Counted from the first letter of the stretch, positions 9,900-19,623 are shown. The stretch is DNA of 64,000 nt from Enterococcus hirae ATCC 9790 (GCF_000271405.2 NC_018081.1:2289678-2353677); one strand, 5' to 3'. Made by a program: numbers and translations. Notes: a model not told the origin generated them from the letters alone.

Positions 9900-10090
9900 C
9901 CATGCTGATTCTTCAGCAAAAAATGCTTTTATGTTGCATAAAAATAACTTGTTTATGATTTAAAATTTCAATATTCAAGCTTAAAATGAGAAAAATATAA
10001 TATTGTTTTTAGATAAAACGGCTACAATTTCGTTTTTTTATGTTACAATGAGTCCGCTGTTTATTTGTTGTAATTGAAGGAGACATTTTG

Positions 10091-10834
10091 ATGAATAAAA
10101 AGAAAAGTGCGCCATGGCTTCAGGCTTTGCACGCAGTAATGCCACTTTGCTTAAGTTATATACCAGTTGGGTTAGCTTGTGGTGTCTTATTGCAAAAAGT
10201 GGGTTTTGATCCAATCTTAACCGGTCTGTTGTCCATATTAGTATTTTCGGGTGGAGCGCAATTTTTAGTTGCTTCGATGCTAACAACTCAAGCATCTTTT
10301 GCAACGACACTTTTGATGGTATTTTTCTTGGAATTACGTTACACATTGTTAGGGTCGAGTCTTTCAGGTTTTATGAAGAAAGAAAAGAGACTATTCTTGG
10401 CGGTATTTTCACAATCGTTAAATGATGAAAATTATGCGGTTAATTATCTTAAATATTCAACTGATCCTACATGGAATAAGCGTAAAGCTTTATATGTAAA
10501 TTGGTTTTCGATGGCTTCTTGGACAGGTAGTAACATGATTGGAAACATGTTTGGTTCTGTTATCCATGTAGATGCTGATCTCGTTCACTTTGCACTGACT
10601 GCGATGTTTATCTTCATGTTTGTCATGCAAATGAAAAATAAGCTGCTCATTTTTACAGGATTGTTTTCTGGTGTATTAGGCGTTACTTTCATGGTCATGT
10701 TCCAAAATACATTAGGTTTAATTGCTGCGACGGTGATCGCCTCTTTTGCAGGGTTTGCTTTAGAGAAAGCTTTCAAAAAAAGAGAAGGCAAAAAAATTAA
10801 AACGATTAAAAAACCGTGGCAAACATGTCAATGA
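10091..10834 (+). CDS. azlC: AzlC family branched-chain amino acid permease subunit
   Basis: 247 residues with about 7 membrane helices. PVGLACGVLL, FSGGAQFLVASML and FFLELRYTLLGSSL are the AzlC signature positions. Together with AzlD, the family exports branched-chain amino acids or related compounds (LIV-E type). ATG 10091 is chosen over the TTG 10088 because GAAGGAGAC spacing fits better. The next gene azlD starts 38 bp downstream with its own ribosome site, so both are one operon. Confidence 0.9.
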   Translation: MNKKKSAPWLQALHAVMPLCLSYIPVGLACGVLLQKVGFDPILTGLLSILVFSGGAQFLVASMLTTQASFATTLLMVFFLELRYTLLGSSLSGFMKKEKRLFLAVFSQSLNDENYAVNYLKYSTDPTWNKRKALYVNWFSMASWTGSNMIGNMFGSVIHVDADLVHFALTAMFIFMFVMQMKNKLLIFTGLFSGVLGVTFMVMFQNTLGLIAATVIASFAGFALEKAFKKREGKKIKTIKKPWQTCQ

Positions 10835-10872
10835 ACCACTATTCAACTTCCCAGAACAGGAGAGTCAACATC

Positions 10873-11190
10873 ATGACTAAGACGTATCTTATTCTTTTAG
10901 TACTTAGTTTATTCGTGGTGGCTTATGTGCCACGACTATTCCCGATGCTCTATTTTACCCATCGGAAAGTCCCTTCATGGTTTAGTGAATGGATGAAATA
11001 TGTGCCTGTTGCGCTATTCGCAGCTTTAGCATTCAAGGATGTCTTTATTACCCATGAACATTTAGCCATTGCTTGGAATATCAAAATCTTAGCTATGGTT
11101 CTCGTAGTTGGCGTGGCGTATAAAACTCATTCTATGGCATTATCAGTAGTAACTGGACTTGCTTCGGTATTTTTGCTGTCGATGTTTTAA
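10873..11190 (+). CDS. azlD: AzlD family branched-chain amino acid transport subunit
   Basis: 105 residues with four hydrophobic segments and the family pattern AYVPRLFPMLYF near the N-terminus, WMKYVPVALFAALAF in the middle. ATG 10873 follows CAGGAGAGTCAACATC. An in-frame upstream extension to 10816 overlaps azlC and lacks a ribosome site. Small partner of AzlC; the pair is needed together for export. A terminator follows. Confidence 0.9.
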   Translation: MTKTYLILLVLSLFVVAYVPRLFPMLYFTHRKVPSWFSEWMKYVPVALFAALAFKDVFITHEHLAIAWNIKILAMVLVVGVAYKTHSMALSVVTGLASVFLLSMF

Positions 11191-11206
11191 ACAGTTCCAA
11201 AATTTT

Positions 11207-11242
11207 GCCTTCTCTTAGTTTTAGAGAATGGCTTTTTTTTTG
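11207..11242 (+). terminator. Terminator of azlCD
   Basis: GCCTTCTCT (11207-11215) pairs with AGAGAATGGC (11223-11232), then a long T run. Confidence 0.8.
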
Positions 11243-11270
11243 CCTTTTTTATTAAAATTTTAAGGATGAT

Positions 11271-11298
11271 TTGTCCTTCTTTGAATTTTTGCTATAAT
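11271..11298 (+). promoter_or_regulatory. Promoter of the flippase gene
   Basis: TTGTCC (11271-11276), 16 bp, then a perfect TATAAT (11293-11298), 43 bp before the start codon. Confidence 0.6.
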
Positions 11299-11341
11299 GG
11301 GAAAGGTATTGATTTAAATATAGATAGTTGAGGAAAATTTA

Positions 11342-12955
11342 ATGAATAAAAAATTGATGCAAGGAACATTTTGGTTAACCTTTGCTAATTTGCTTTGTAA
11401 GGTATTAGGTGTTGTTTACTTGATCCCATGGCTAAGTATGATGGGGAACAATCAAGAAGGAATGTTAGCGACCACTTTATACAATGTAGGTTATTTACCT
11501 TATGGCTTGTTCCTGATGCTGGGAACAGTTGGGTTTCCTAATGCGATTGCTAAAAAAGTCGCTGTAGCAACGAAAGAAAATGATGAACAGGGCTGTCGAA
11601 CGATTTTTCGCAGTACCATCAATATCATGTTTGTCATTGGGATCATTTCTGCTGTGCTGATGTATCTTTTTGCCCCGATGCTTGCAGGAATCAGCCCAAT
11701 TGCAAATGTAAATAATGGGATCTTAGCAATTCGTAGTTTGTGTCCGTCATTGATCGCCATTCCAGTTCTTAGTGCAATGAGAGGTTATTTTCAAGGGAAA
11801 AACAATCTGAGACCTTATGGGACCTCACTAATCATTGAACAAGCGGTTCGTGTCCTGGTCATTTTAGCAGGAACGTTTTATTTACGCGTCTTGACCGATG
11901 GAACGATTTTAGAAGCTGTTCTGATCAGTACAGTGGCATCCTTCTTTGGTGGGTTAGCAGCAATTATCCATATGTATTTCGTTGGAATAAAAAATGATTA
12001 TTTCAAATTAAAAGATTTCTTGATCTCTAGTCGTTATTTCAAGCATGAAAATCGGGCAGAGTCGGTATCGATCATTCGTGAAACTTTACCTTTCATCTTT
12101 GTGGGATCTGTTATTACCATCGTGCAAATGATTGACCAAGTGACGATGAAGCCGTTGTTGCATTTTTTCAGACCTGAAATCACGAATCAACAATTGGAAT
12201 TTTTATTTAGTCGAGCGTCAGTTAATCCCAACAAGTTGACATTGATCTTGATTTCTATGGTTGGTACAGTCGCAATCAGCAGTTTGCCGATTTTAAGTAC
12301 TTTGAGAAAAAAAGATCGTTTGCAAATTGAAAAGACAGTAGGAGATAGTTTTTCAATTGCTGTCTTGATTTTACTTCCTTCTCTTGCGGGGATGTCATTA
12401 TTGGCGGGTCCATTGTATACCTTATTTTTTGGATATGATCCTGATAGTGTCGGCTATTTCCAATTTGCCTTACTCGCTTCATTATTCTTTTCATTGTTCA
12501 CGATTCTTTCGACGATGTTACAATCACTTAGCCATCATATGATTGCGATTCGGCTGACCGTTGAAGCGATTATTTTGAAAATTGTCTTTCAAGTGATTGG
12601 ATTAGCACTATTTGGCGGTTATGGTATGAGTTTTTCAAACACAATGGCTTTTGCGATCGTGTTTATCAGAGGTTATTTCTATATGTGTAAAGAGTATCGA
12701 ATCGCACCTCTAGCTAAAATCAGATTTTTCTTTCTTAAAACATTCCGCTCAACCTTGTTGATGCTGGTTCTTTGTTCGATTGTATTTATCCTATTGAACC
12801 TCCAATTGACGATGACGTCGAAAGCCCATGCTGTTGTTTATTGTGTTGGCCTTGGTGGAATAGGTGGGCTGACATTTCTCTTTGCTCAATTTGGCAGAAA
12901 TGGGCTCCAATTACTTAAAAACTTCCAGCATCGGCATCACTCAACCAAAAATTAG
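11342..12955 (+). CDS. MurJ/SpoVB-type oligosaccharide flippase (MOP superfamily)
   Basis: 537 residues with about 14 hydrophobic helices, typical of the Firmicutes YtgP/MurJ branch of the MOP superfamily, proposed to flip lipid-linked cell-wall precursors. The N-terminus GTFWLTFANLLCKVLGVVYLIPW, the central RGYFQGKNNLRPYGTSLIIEQAVRV and the LFFGYDPDSVGYFQFALLASLF segment fit the family. The start ATG 11342 is preceded by AGTTGAGGAAAATTT. Own promoter and terminator. Lipid II is the likely substrate but a polymer-specific role (teichoic or capsule precursor) is possible because the genome may hold several such proteins. Confidence 0.8.
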   Translation: MNKKLMQGTFWLTFANLLCKVLGVVYLIPWLSMMGNNQEGMLATTLYNVGYLPYGLFLMLGTVGFPNAIAKKVAVATKENDEQGCRTIFRSTINIMFVIGIISAVLMYLFAPMLAGISPIANVNNGILAIRSLCPSLIAIPVLSAMRGYFQGKNNLRPYGTSLIIEQAVRVLVILAGTFYLRVLTDGTILEAVLISTVASFFGGLAAIIHMYFVGIKNDYFKLKDFLISSRYFKHENRAESVSIIRETLPFIFVGSVITIVQMIDQVTMKPLLHFFRPEITNQQLEFLFSRASVNPNKLTLILISMVGTVAISSLPILSTLRKKDRLQIEKTVGDSFSIAVLILLPSLAGMSLLAGPLYTLFFGYDPDSVGYFQFALLASLFFSLFTILSTMLQSLSHHMIAIRLTVEAIILKIVFQVIGLALFGGYGMSFSNTMAFAIVFIRGYFYMCKEYRIAPLAKIRFFFLKTFRSTLLMLVLCSIVFILLNLQLTMTSKAHAVVYCVGLGGIGGLTFLFAQFGRNGLQLLKNFQHRHHSTKN

Positions 12956-12994
12956 GAACAACATCCAGTTCATGATAATTTTTTAAAGCTACAG

Positions 12995-13032
12995 AAAGTG
13001 AGAGGGACGTGATTATTTCTCTCACTTTTTGA
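12995..13032 (+). terminator. Terminator after flippase gene
   Basis: AAAGTGAGAG (12995-13004) pairs with CTCTCACTTT (13019-13028), ending in a T run. Confidence 0.8.
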
Positions 13033-13112
13033 GTGAGAGGTTCAAATGTCATCTTTCTTATGATATAGTTAAATAGACTGGTAAAATTCTTTGAAATGAG
13101 GAAATTAAATAA

Positions 13113-13961
13113 ATGAAACTTGCAGTAGTTACTTACAGTACGGCTTATTTGCCTGAACGAATCCAAAATCATCCTGATTTGTTCGTTATTCCGATCCCTG
13201 TCATTTTGGATGGGAAAATCTACAATGAAGGAATAGACATAGAAGCTGACGAATACTATGGGCTTCTAAATAAAAGCAAAGACTTCCCGACCACTTCACA
13301 ACCTGCAGTTGGAGAAGTACTGGCGCTTTACGAAGAACTGAAAAGAAAAGGATACGATACCATCTTAAGTATCCATTTATCCTCTGGGATCTCCGGCTTT
13401 GTCAACACATTACATGCTATGAAAAACGACATTGATGGTGTAAAAATCGTTCCTTATGATTCTAAGATCACGAGTATGCCAATGGGTCACATGGTAGAAG
13501 CTGCTCTAGATTTAAATCAAAAAGGTCAATCTCTTGAAGAAATTATCGCACATATCGATCGTATTCGAGATAATACGTATGCTTATCTCATCGTGGATGA
13601 CTTGAACAACTTAGTACGCGGTGGACGCTTGACTAATGGGGCTGCATTGATAGGTGGATTGCTTAAAATCAAACCGATTTTGACTTTTTCAGAAGGAAAA
13701 ATCGTTTTATTTGAAAAAATCCGTTCAAGTAAAAAAGCTTTCGCTCGTGCCGAAAAAGTCATCGGCATGCGAAATGAGGAAATTGCACCACCTGTTAAAC
13801 TTTATGTGATTCATGCAAATAATTTGGAAGTTGCCATACAAGAAAAAGAAAAATTACAAAAGCAATACCCGCATGCTGACATTGAGATTGGTCATTTTGG
13901 TCCAGTGATTGGTAGTCACTTAGGAGAAAAAGCAATCGGGCTTGCCATCTCTGCGCAATAA
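13113..13961 (+). CDS. DegV family fatty-acid-binding protein
   Basis: 282 residues. DegV/FakB proteins bind a fatty acid and present it to the FakA kinase for incorporation in phospholipids. The N-terminal VVTYSTAYLP replaces the usual TDSxxxL, then FPTTSQPAVGEVLALYEEL and LSSGISGFVNTLHAM contain the Thr/Ser ligands, and HFGPVIGSHLGEKAIGLAI is the C-terminal acyl-carboxylate site. Note the first motif reads TYSTA rather than TDST(A/S). No fakA is adjacent. Monocistronic with a terminator. Confidence 0.85.
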   Translation: MKLAVVTYSTAYLPERIQNHPDLFVIPIPVILDGKIYNEGIDIEADEYYGLLNKSKDFPTTSQPAVGEVLALYEELKRKGYDTILSIHLSSGISGFVNTLHAMKNDIDGVKIVPYDSKITSMPMGHMVEAALDLNQKGQSLEEIIAHIDRIRDNTYAYLIVDDLNNLVRGGRLTNGAALIGGLLKIKPILTFSEGKIVLFEKIRSSKKAFARAEKVIGMRNEEIAPPVKLYVIHANNLEVAIQEKEKLQKQYPHADIEIGHFGPVIGSHLGEKAIGLAISAQ

Positions 13962-13983
13962 TTTAGATTATTCAATTCAATGC

Positions 13984-14022
13984 AAGCATCGTCTCTCATT
14001 CATTGGGATACGATGCTTTTTT
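13984..14022 (+). terminator. Terminator after degV-family gene
   Basis: AAGCATCGT (13984-13992) pairs with ACGATGCTT (14010-14018), then TTTT. Confidence 0.8.
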
Positions 14023-14118
14023 GCATTTTTTCTATATAAGGCGTATAATCCTTAAAAGTTTAGTAAATGAGTAAATCACTAGGTTAGTAATTTACTAAAA
14101 GAGAAAGGATGGATTTAG

Positions 14119-14598
14119 ATGGAAATCCCAACAAATTTAAAACACAAACCTGTTATTGTCGTTGAAGACTATGATCAAGTTGATGGTAGAAATGCTTTGC
14201 ATACGGATGCTAAAGGACTATCTTTAGGGTTAGCACAATGGAATGATCGTGGAAAAGTTGATATTTCAGGCAAGGTATGGCGCCATACGGGTGAAAAATG
14301 GTCACGCCAATCGGAAGAACTACCAATCACTCGGATCTTAGATCTAGCAATTTTAGCTGCGCAAGGGAGTTTGTATTTTCAAGATGCGTATCGCTATGAA
14401 AAATTTTATGATCCTGAAAATCCAGTTGTCGATATTATTGGACTTCAAGGAAATCGAATGACGGTTGAAGTGGATACCAAAAATCCTAAGATCGATGAAG
14501 ATATTATGCTCTATTATGACACGTTACAAAAAGATGGCGAATTGATCGGAGAACGTTTCCGAATTTTGAAACGTCTATTAGATGATTTAGGGTATTAA
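14119..14598 (+). CDS. Conserved protein partnered with AAA-VWA ATPase (possibly DUF6530)
   Basis: 159 residues, soluble, starting MEIPTNLKHKPVIVVEDYDQVDG. A well-defined SGKVWRHTGEKWSRQSEELPITRILDLAILA core suggests a compact alpha/beta fold. I associate it with DUF6530 but cannot verify that. The start ATG follows GAGAAAGGATGGATTTAG. The gene ends 21 bp before a fused MoxR-type AAA plus VWA protein, so the two form an operon; it may be the client or adaptor of that ATPase (inference). Confidence 0.65.
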   Translation: MEIPTNLKHKPVIVVEDYDQVDGRNALHTDAKGLSLGLAQWNDRGKVDISGKVWRHTGEKWSRQSEELPITRILDLAILAAQGSLYFQDAYRYEKFYDPENPVVDIIGLQGNRMTVEVDTKNPKIDEDIMLYYDTLQKDGELIGERFRILKRLLDDLGY

Positions 14599-14619
14599 GG
14601 AAAAAAGGAGTGAGGTACA

Positions 14620-16854
14620 TTGGAAGATTTCTCACTGACAAAAGACCGTCAATTTTCAAGTGTTGAAAAACAAATGATTTGGCAAAAGCCAACGAGTCAT
14701 CGAACCAGTCAAGAAGAACAAAGAATCGCAGCTGAAATCTTTGAAAACTGGAATGATCCTGAAATGAAGATCAGTAACATCTTGCTTGAAGGGGATGCTG
14801 GGTCAGGAAAAACGCAACTGGCTAAAGCTCTTTCGGCTGATTTACAACTTCCTTATACGAAAATAACTTGTTTTGCGGATATGGATAAATCAGATGTCTT
14901 TGGTGCGCTATTGCCTATTGTTGAGTCTGACGTAGATGAAGATCAAGAATTGATTGATGCAATCAACCAAACAGAGACTTTAGAGGCTGTCTTACGGTTA
15001 ATCAAACATCATTATAATCTTAGTACAGAAATGGCTAAATCCAAACTGGCTGATTTCATCAAGCGGATGGAACAAAATGAAAATAGTAACGTTCGCTATA
15101 AATATTATCCCTCTGAAATTGTTCGTGCGATCGAAAAGGGGTATTTGTTAGAAATCCAGGAGCCAACGGTGATCCGTGATGCTTCCGTATTAGTTGCTTT
15201 AAATTCCGCTCTTGAGCCAAATGGATTATTGAATTTACCCACGGGTGTCGTCGTCCGTCATCCAGATTGCGTCATCATCATCACAACCAATCGGAACTAC
15301 CAAGGTAATCGTCCGTTGAATGAATCTTTGAGAGATCGGATGCAACATGCTGAGAAGATGGATTTACCTTCACTTGAAGTGATGGCTGAGCGAGCCTTAG
15401 GTAAGACAAAGATTCAACAACCTGAACTGCTCTTGAAATTAGCGGAGATCATTCGTTTATTAGATGATACTGCCAAAGCGAATGCCATCAAGGGAGTGGC
15501 TGGTATGCGTTCTTACTTTTATTGGGCAAATACTTGGAAACAAGGGCAAGATCTTTTCCAATCGATTTATCCTAAAGTTCTCTATAAATTGACCACTGTT
15601 CCAGAAGAATTGGAGATATTAACCCAAGCATTAGAACAAAGTGGGCTTCTTGAAGAACTTCGTGAATTATTACGGCAAATAAAGTGGGGACGTCTTTCAG
15701 AAGAAGCTTCAAGAAATCGAGGCAGAATCCTTAACGATGAAGAAGCTGATGAACGTAATATCGATCAACTAGCAGAAGAAACGTTGTCTTTAATGGAAAA
15801 TGAGTCGCCTGAGATCGAAGAAGAAACTCCACCAGTGGAGAATGCTGAGATTGAAGAGGAAAAAAAGGCAGAGTCTTTTTCATTTGAACAAGAACGAAGT
15901 CAAGAAGTTTCAGGTCAGGGGCAACAGGAGCAACAAGCAGAAGATAATTCAGAAAAAATGTCTGCCTCTGATATGGAGGCTTACGACAAAGAAATCAAAC
16001 GTGAGTTAACGAAAGAAGCACGACAAATAATGAAGGGGACGATGCACGAAAAAGAAGGACTGATCGTTCATCGACCAAAATTTGAACTCAAAGCACAAGA
16101 AGCAGAACAAATCAGACAACAAGTTTTACCGATCGTTGAAACATTAAGCCGTCAAATTTTAGATTTGTTGGAAAATGATGAATCAACGACTTATCAAAAA
16201 GGAAAATATGAAGGACAACGGTTCAATGCGAGTCGTGTGGCCTATAATGACCTAGGTTATTTTGATAAGAAAAATCCACCCCACGAACAACCTTCATTGG
16301 CAGTGGCTTTAAGGATTGATGAATCTGGTTCAATGATTCGAGATGAACGAATCGAAGCAGCAAAAAAAGCAGCGATCGCCATCGCAGAATTTGCTAAACG
16401 TGTAAATATTCCTTTAATGATTTATGGAGATACAGCAGATGTCTCAACGAGAGAAAAGACCTCAATTTTTTCTTATAAAGAATTTAGTGATGATTTCCAA
16501 TGGTTAGATGAAAAGTTAGTGACGATGAAACCACGACAAAACAATCGTGATGGTGCCAGTCTGAGACTAATCGCTAACAAACTAAGCCAAGAATCTGCCA
16601 CGACTAAATTGTTGATCTCGATTAGTGATGGCCAGCCTAAAGCTTTGCCAGACTATACTGGGAAGAAGGCAAGGGAAGATATCCAAAGCGTTCTGTCTGA
16701 ATATGACCGTCAAGGCGTCATCTTTGTGGCTGCTGCGATTGGACAGGATCAAAAAGAAATCAAAGAGATATATGGGGAAAATCGTTTCATTGATATGACA
16801 GACATCAACGAGTTACCACAGCAATTGATCCAATTGATTGCTCGCTATTTGTAA
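14620..16854 (+). CDS. Fused MoxR/CobS-like AAA ATPase and VWA domain protein
   Basis: 744 residues. AAA part: Walker A GDAGSGKTQ near residue 58, and ITTNRNYQGNRPLNESLRDRM with the sensor and arginine finger around residues 225-245. Residues ~370-460 are acidic and Gln/Glu-rich, a likely linker. The C-terminal VWA domain has the metal-ion site DESGSM near residue 567, DGASLRL, and SDGQPKAL near residue 669. This AAA + VWA arrangement matches MoxR-VWA and CobS-CobT chaperones that insert metals or remodel partners, here in one chain. TTG start follows AAAAGGAGTGAGGTACA. Target is unknown; the small upstream gene is the obvious candidate. Confidence 0.8.
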   Translation: MEDFSLTKDRQFSSVEKQMIWQKPTSHRTSQEEQRIAAEIFENWNDPEMKISNILLEGDAGSGKTQLAKALSADLQLPYTKITCFADMDKSDVFGALLPIVESDVDEDQELIDAINQTETLEAVLRLIKHHYNLSTEMAKSKLADFIKRMEQNENSNVRYKYYPSEIVRAIEKGYLLEIQEPTVIRDASVLVALNSALEPNGLLNLPTGVVVRHPDCVIIITTNRNYQGNRPLNESLRDRMQHAEKMDLPSLEVMAERALGKTKIQQPELLLKLAEIIRLLDDTAKANAIKGVAGMRSYFYWANTWKQGQDLFQSIYPKVLYKLTTVPEELEILTQALEQSGLLEELRELLRQIKWGRLSEEASRNRGRILNDEEADERNIDQLAEETLSLMENESPEIEEETPPVENAEIEEEKKAESFSFEQERSQEVSGQGQQEQQAEDNSEKMSASDMEAYDKEIKRELTKEARQIMKGTMHEKEGLIVHRPKFELKAQEAEQIRQQVLPIVETLSRQILDLLENDESTTYQKGKYEGQRFNASRVAYNDLGYFDKKNPPHEQPSLAVALRIDESGSMIRDERIEAAKKAAIAIAEFAKRVNIPLMIYGDTADVSTREKTSIFSYKEFSDDFQWLDEKLVTMKPRQNNRDGASLRLIANKLSQESATTKLLISISDGQPKALPDYTGKKAREDIQSVLSEYDRQGVIFVAAAIGQDQKEIKEIYGENRFIDMTDINELPQQLIQLIARYL

Positions 16855-16933
16855 ATAGCTGAAAATAGCTGGAGTCACGTATAAGTCCATTCATCGACTA
16901 AGAGAGATTGTGACAGAAGTTCCTAGCTCTGAG

Positions 16934-16990
16934 AACAAGCCGAAGAATTCGAAAATAGTTCCTATTTTTGGATTTTCGGCTTGTTTTTTT
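16934..16990 (+). terminator. Terminator after AAA-VWA gene
   Basis: AACAAGCCGAA (16934-16944) and TTCGGCTTGTT (16975-16985) with an extended inner stem, then T7. Confidence 0.85.
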
Positions 16991-17161
16991 GTTAGAGCGA
17001 CTGCTGGAACAACGGGAAGAGGTTATGAACGCATTGTAGCGAATGGTTAAACACCATTTAGTTTATCTATCAGACTCTTTTTGATCGTTAATCGACTGTT
17101 AAATCCTGACATTCTGCAAACCAGATAACGAAACAAAAAAGGAAACTGTTAAAGAGAAAAC

Positions 17162-17208
17162 GATGTTATCGGTAACATCAACAAAAAATAGTGGCATTGT
17201 TTTATAAT
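17162..17208 (+). promoter_or_regulatory. Promoter with palindromic operator for GH13 glucosidase gene
   Basis: GATGTTA-TCGG-TAACATC (17162-17179) is a perfect 7-bp-arm palindrome of LacI-family style. It ends just before where a -35 would sit; the -10 TATAAT is at 17203-17208. A sugar-responsive repressor (MalR-like) is the natural guess. Confidence 0.55.
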
Positions 17209-17234
17209 AGAGAAAAAGAGAAGGGAAGAAAACA

Positions 17235-18884
17235 ATGACTCAAACAAAAGCTTGGTGGAAAGAAGCGGTCGGATACCAGATTTATCCTGCCAGTTTTATG
17301 GATAGTAATGGAGACGGCATTGGGGATCTCAATGGTATTCGTGAAAAGCTTTCTTATTTAAAACAATTAGGGATTGATTTTATTTGGATCAATCCAGTTT
17401 ATTCTTCACCTTTTATTGATAACGGTTACGATATTAGTGACTACCAAAATATTTTAGAAAAATTTGGAACAATGGCCGAATTTGATCAATTACTGGCAGA
17501 AGCACATCTACAAGGAATCAAAATCATTATGGATCTAGTCATCAATCATACATCTGATCAACACGAGTGGTTTATTGAATCCAAGAAGTCACTGGATAAT
17601 CCTTACCGAGATTACTATATCTGGGTAGATGGAACACCTGAAAACGCTCCAAATGACTGGCAATCGATTTTTGGTGGCTCAGCTTGGGCATATGATGAAC
17701 AGACGAAACAATATTATCTGCATGTCTTTGCTAAAGAGCAGCCTGATTTGAATTGGGAAAGCGAGAAATTAAAAAATGAACTTTTTTCTATGATTCGCTG
17801 GTGGTTAGATAAAGGGATCGATGGGTTTCGTTTAGATGCGATTTCCCATGTGAAAAAAGATGAATATTCTGTTAAAGCAACTGAAAACCCCTTTTCTCCT
17901 TTTCAAAATGTTTCCGGGATCGATGAACACTTAAATGAATTAAAAGATGTTTTTGATGACTATGACATTATGACTGTTGGCGAAGCTAGCGGGGTGTCGG
18001 CTGAAGAAGGTCCAGAATGGGTCGGCGCTGATGGGTATTTTGACATGATCTTTGAATTTGACCATATCTCGATTTGGAAGCACGAAAAAGAAGGAAAACT
18101 TGATGTTATCAATTTAAAAAGAGCGTTAAGTGCCTGGCAAACCGCTTTAGACGGTAAGGGTTGGAATGCACTTTATATGGAAAATCATGATACACCTCGT
18201 TCAGTTTCTTTTTTTGGTGATCCTGAACATTATTGGCAAAAATCAGCAAAAGCAGTCGCAATGATGTACTTTTTCCTGCAAGGCACGCCATTTATTTATC
18301 AAGGACAAGAAATCGGTATGACGAATATGCCGTTTACTGCCATCGAACAAATCGATGCCGTCGATTCAAGACGTCTTTATAACCAATTGCTAGAAGAAGG
18401 AAAATCTCCTGAGGAAGCTATAGATATCGTTGCTGATACAACAAGAGACAATAGCCGAACACCTATGCAGTGGGGATCAGAAAAATATGCCGGATTCTCA
18501 ACAAACGAACCTTGGCTGATGGTAAATCCCAACTATCATACACTTAACGTAGAAGAACAAGAAAACGATCCTTCGTCGATCTTATCTTTCTACAAACAAA
18601 TGATCCGCATCCGTCGTGAAAATCAAGGATTGATCTATGGTTCATTCAAAGAATATCTCGCTGAACACGACCAACTCTATGTCTATGAACGATCATTTAC
18701 CGATAAAAACTATCTGATTATAGTCAATCTAACGAGTGAAGTAGCGGAATATTCATTACCGAATGAAGTTGATGTTCCTTGGGAATTACTTCTCACGAAT
18801 CAAGAAGAACGTGTATTTGAACGAGTGGGTAAGCTTGATCCTTATGAAGCGAAATTATTTGTAACCAGTAAAAAAAGAAACTAA
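17235..18884 (+). CDS. GH13 alpha-glucosidase (oligo-1,6-glucosidase/maltase family)
   Basis: 549 residues, the usual length for cytosolic GH13_31 enzymes. Catalytic set visible: nucleophile Asp201 in GFRLDAISHV, acid/base Glu250 in VGEASG, and the third acid in ENHDTPR near residue 325; region I is DLVINHTSD near residue 100. The residue after the nucleophile is Ala, whereas isomaltases usually have Val, which points to an alpha-1,4 (maltose-type) preference; this is inference. No signal peptide. Own promoter, palindromic operator and terminator, so single-gene regulation. Could also act on short isomalto- or trehalose-type sugars. Confidence 0.9.
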   Translation: MTQTKAWWKEAVGYQIYPASFMDSNGDGIGDLNGIREKLSYLKQLGIDFIWINPVYSSPFIDNGYDISDYQNILEKFGTMAEFDQLLAEAHLQGIKIIMDLVINHTSDQHEWFIESKKSLDNPYRDYYIWVDGTPENAPNDWQSIFGGSAWAYDEQTKQYYLHVFAKEQPDLNWESEKLKNELFSMIRWWLDKGIDGFRLDAISHVKKDEYSVKATENPFSPFQNVSGIDEHLNELKDVFDDYDIMTVGEASGVSAEEGPEWVGADGYFDMIFEFDHISIWKHEKEGKLDVINLKRALSAWQTALDGKGWNALYMENHDTPRSVSFFGDPEHYWQKSAKAVAMMYFFLQGTPFIYQGQEIGMTNMPFTAIEQIDAVDSRRLYNQLLEEGKSPEEAIDIVADTTRDNSRTPMQWGSEKYAGFSTNEPWLMVNPNYHTLNVEEQENDPSSILSFYKQMIRIRRENQGLIYGSFKEYLAEHDQLYVYERSFTDKNYLIIVNLTSEVAEYSLPNEVDVPWELLLTNQEERVFERVGKLDPYEAKLFVTSKKRN

Positions 18885-18885
18885 A

Positions 18886-18934
18886 AAAAGTTTGTCTTGA
18901 GCTTTCTAATGAAGTCCAAGGCAAACTTTTTTGA
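18886..18934 (+). terminator. Terminator after glucosidase gene
   Basis: AAAAAGTTTG...CTTG pairs with CAAG...CAAACTTTTT, followed by TT. Confidence 0.75.
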
Positions 18935-19052
18935 CATACTGTATGAAGTTGGGTGACTGTACCTTTATAGAAATTAGATAATAAGTGAATATTTTATAAT
19001 AAAGAATAACATTAACATAAATATTAGGTAGGTTATCAGTTAATTGATTCTT

Positions 19053-19607
19053 TTAAATCACTTCATACTCAGCTCGCGGACCACCAATGTATTTTGGACG
19101 TGAACGCAGAGCTGTAACATGCGCGGCTCCTAATGTTTGACTGCTTGGTCGAACAGGTACTTGAACGTGTTTGACATGCATACCGATGGAAGTATCACCG
19201 ATATCGATCCCAGCTTGCGCTACCACATGTTCCACTTCTACTGGATCATCGAATTGGTCAAACGCTGCTACTGAACAAGCGCCACCAACGTGTAAGGCTG
19301 GTACAACAGAAACAATTTCAAATTGTTTTTGCTCTGCTACGGAGCGTTCGACGACAAGGGCTCGATTAATGTGTTCACATCCTTGAACAGCTAAAGCGAC
19401 TCCTAAGGGTTGCAATATTTCTCTAATCGTTTGGATAATCCACTGTCCAACTGGAGCACTTGAGTTTTTACCAATTTGTCCACCGACCACTTCACTGGTA
19501 CTACATCCTAATACAAATAAATCGCCAGATTTTAAATTTGCTTCTGCTAATACCTCGTTGACCATTTTGGTTAATTCTTGTTTTAAAGATTCTTCTGTGA
19601 TGCTCAT
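19053..19607 (-). CDS. DUF436 / TIGR01440 family protein
   Basis: 184 residues, YwlG-like. Family-typical elements: [35 protein letters not shown] and the C-terminal [15 protein letters not shown]. Biochemical function unknown. It is third in an operon after a pyridoxal-type kinase and an ECF substrate-binding protein, 16 bp after the latter, so a link to vitamin B6 or thiamine precursor uptake is plausible from context. No membrane segment. Confidence 0.9.
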   Translation of the reverse strand: MSITEESLKQELTKMVNEVLAEANLKSGDLFVLGCSTSEVVGGQIGKNSSAPVGQWIIQTIREILQPLGVALAVQGCEHINRALVVERSVAEQKQFEIVSVVPALHVGGACSVAAFDQFDDPVEVEHVVAQAGIDIGDTSIGMHVKHVQVPVRPSSQTLGAAHVTALRSRPKYIGGPRAEYEVI

Positions 19608-19623
19608 TTTATTCTTCCTTTCA

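Larger units (their letters stand above)
16855..17234. other. Intergenic region with terminator, operator and promoter
   Basis: A 380-bp gap with no reading frame of note. The left half contains the terminator at 16934-16990 and the right half the control region of the glucosidase gene at 17162-17208. Nothing else recognised. Confidence 0.6.

Noticed and set aside
19171..19386. Plus-strand reading frames inside the DUF436, DUF1846 and pyr genes
   Set aside because: Shadows of real genes on the opposite strand; no ribosome sites or family features.
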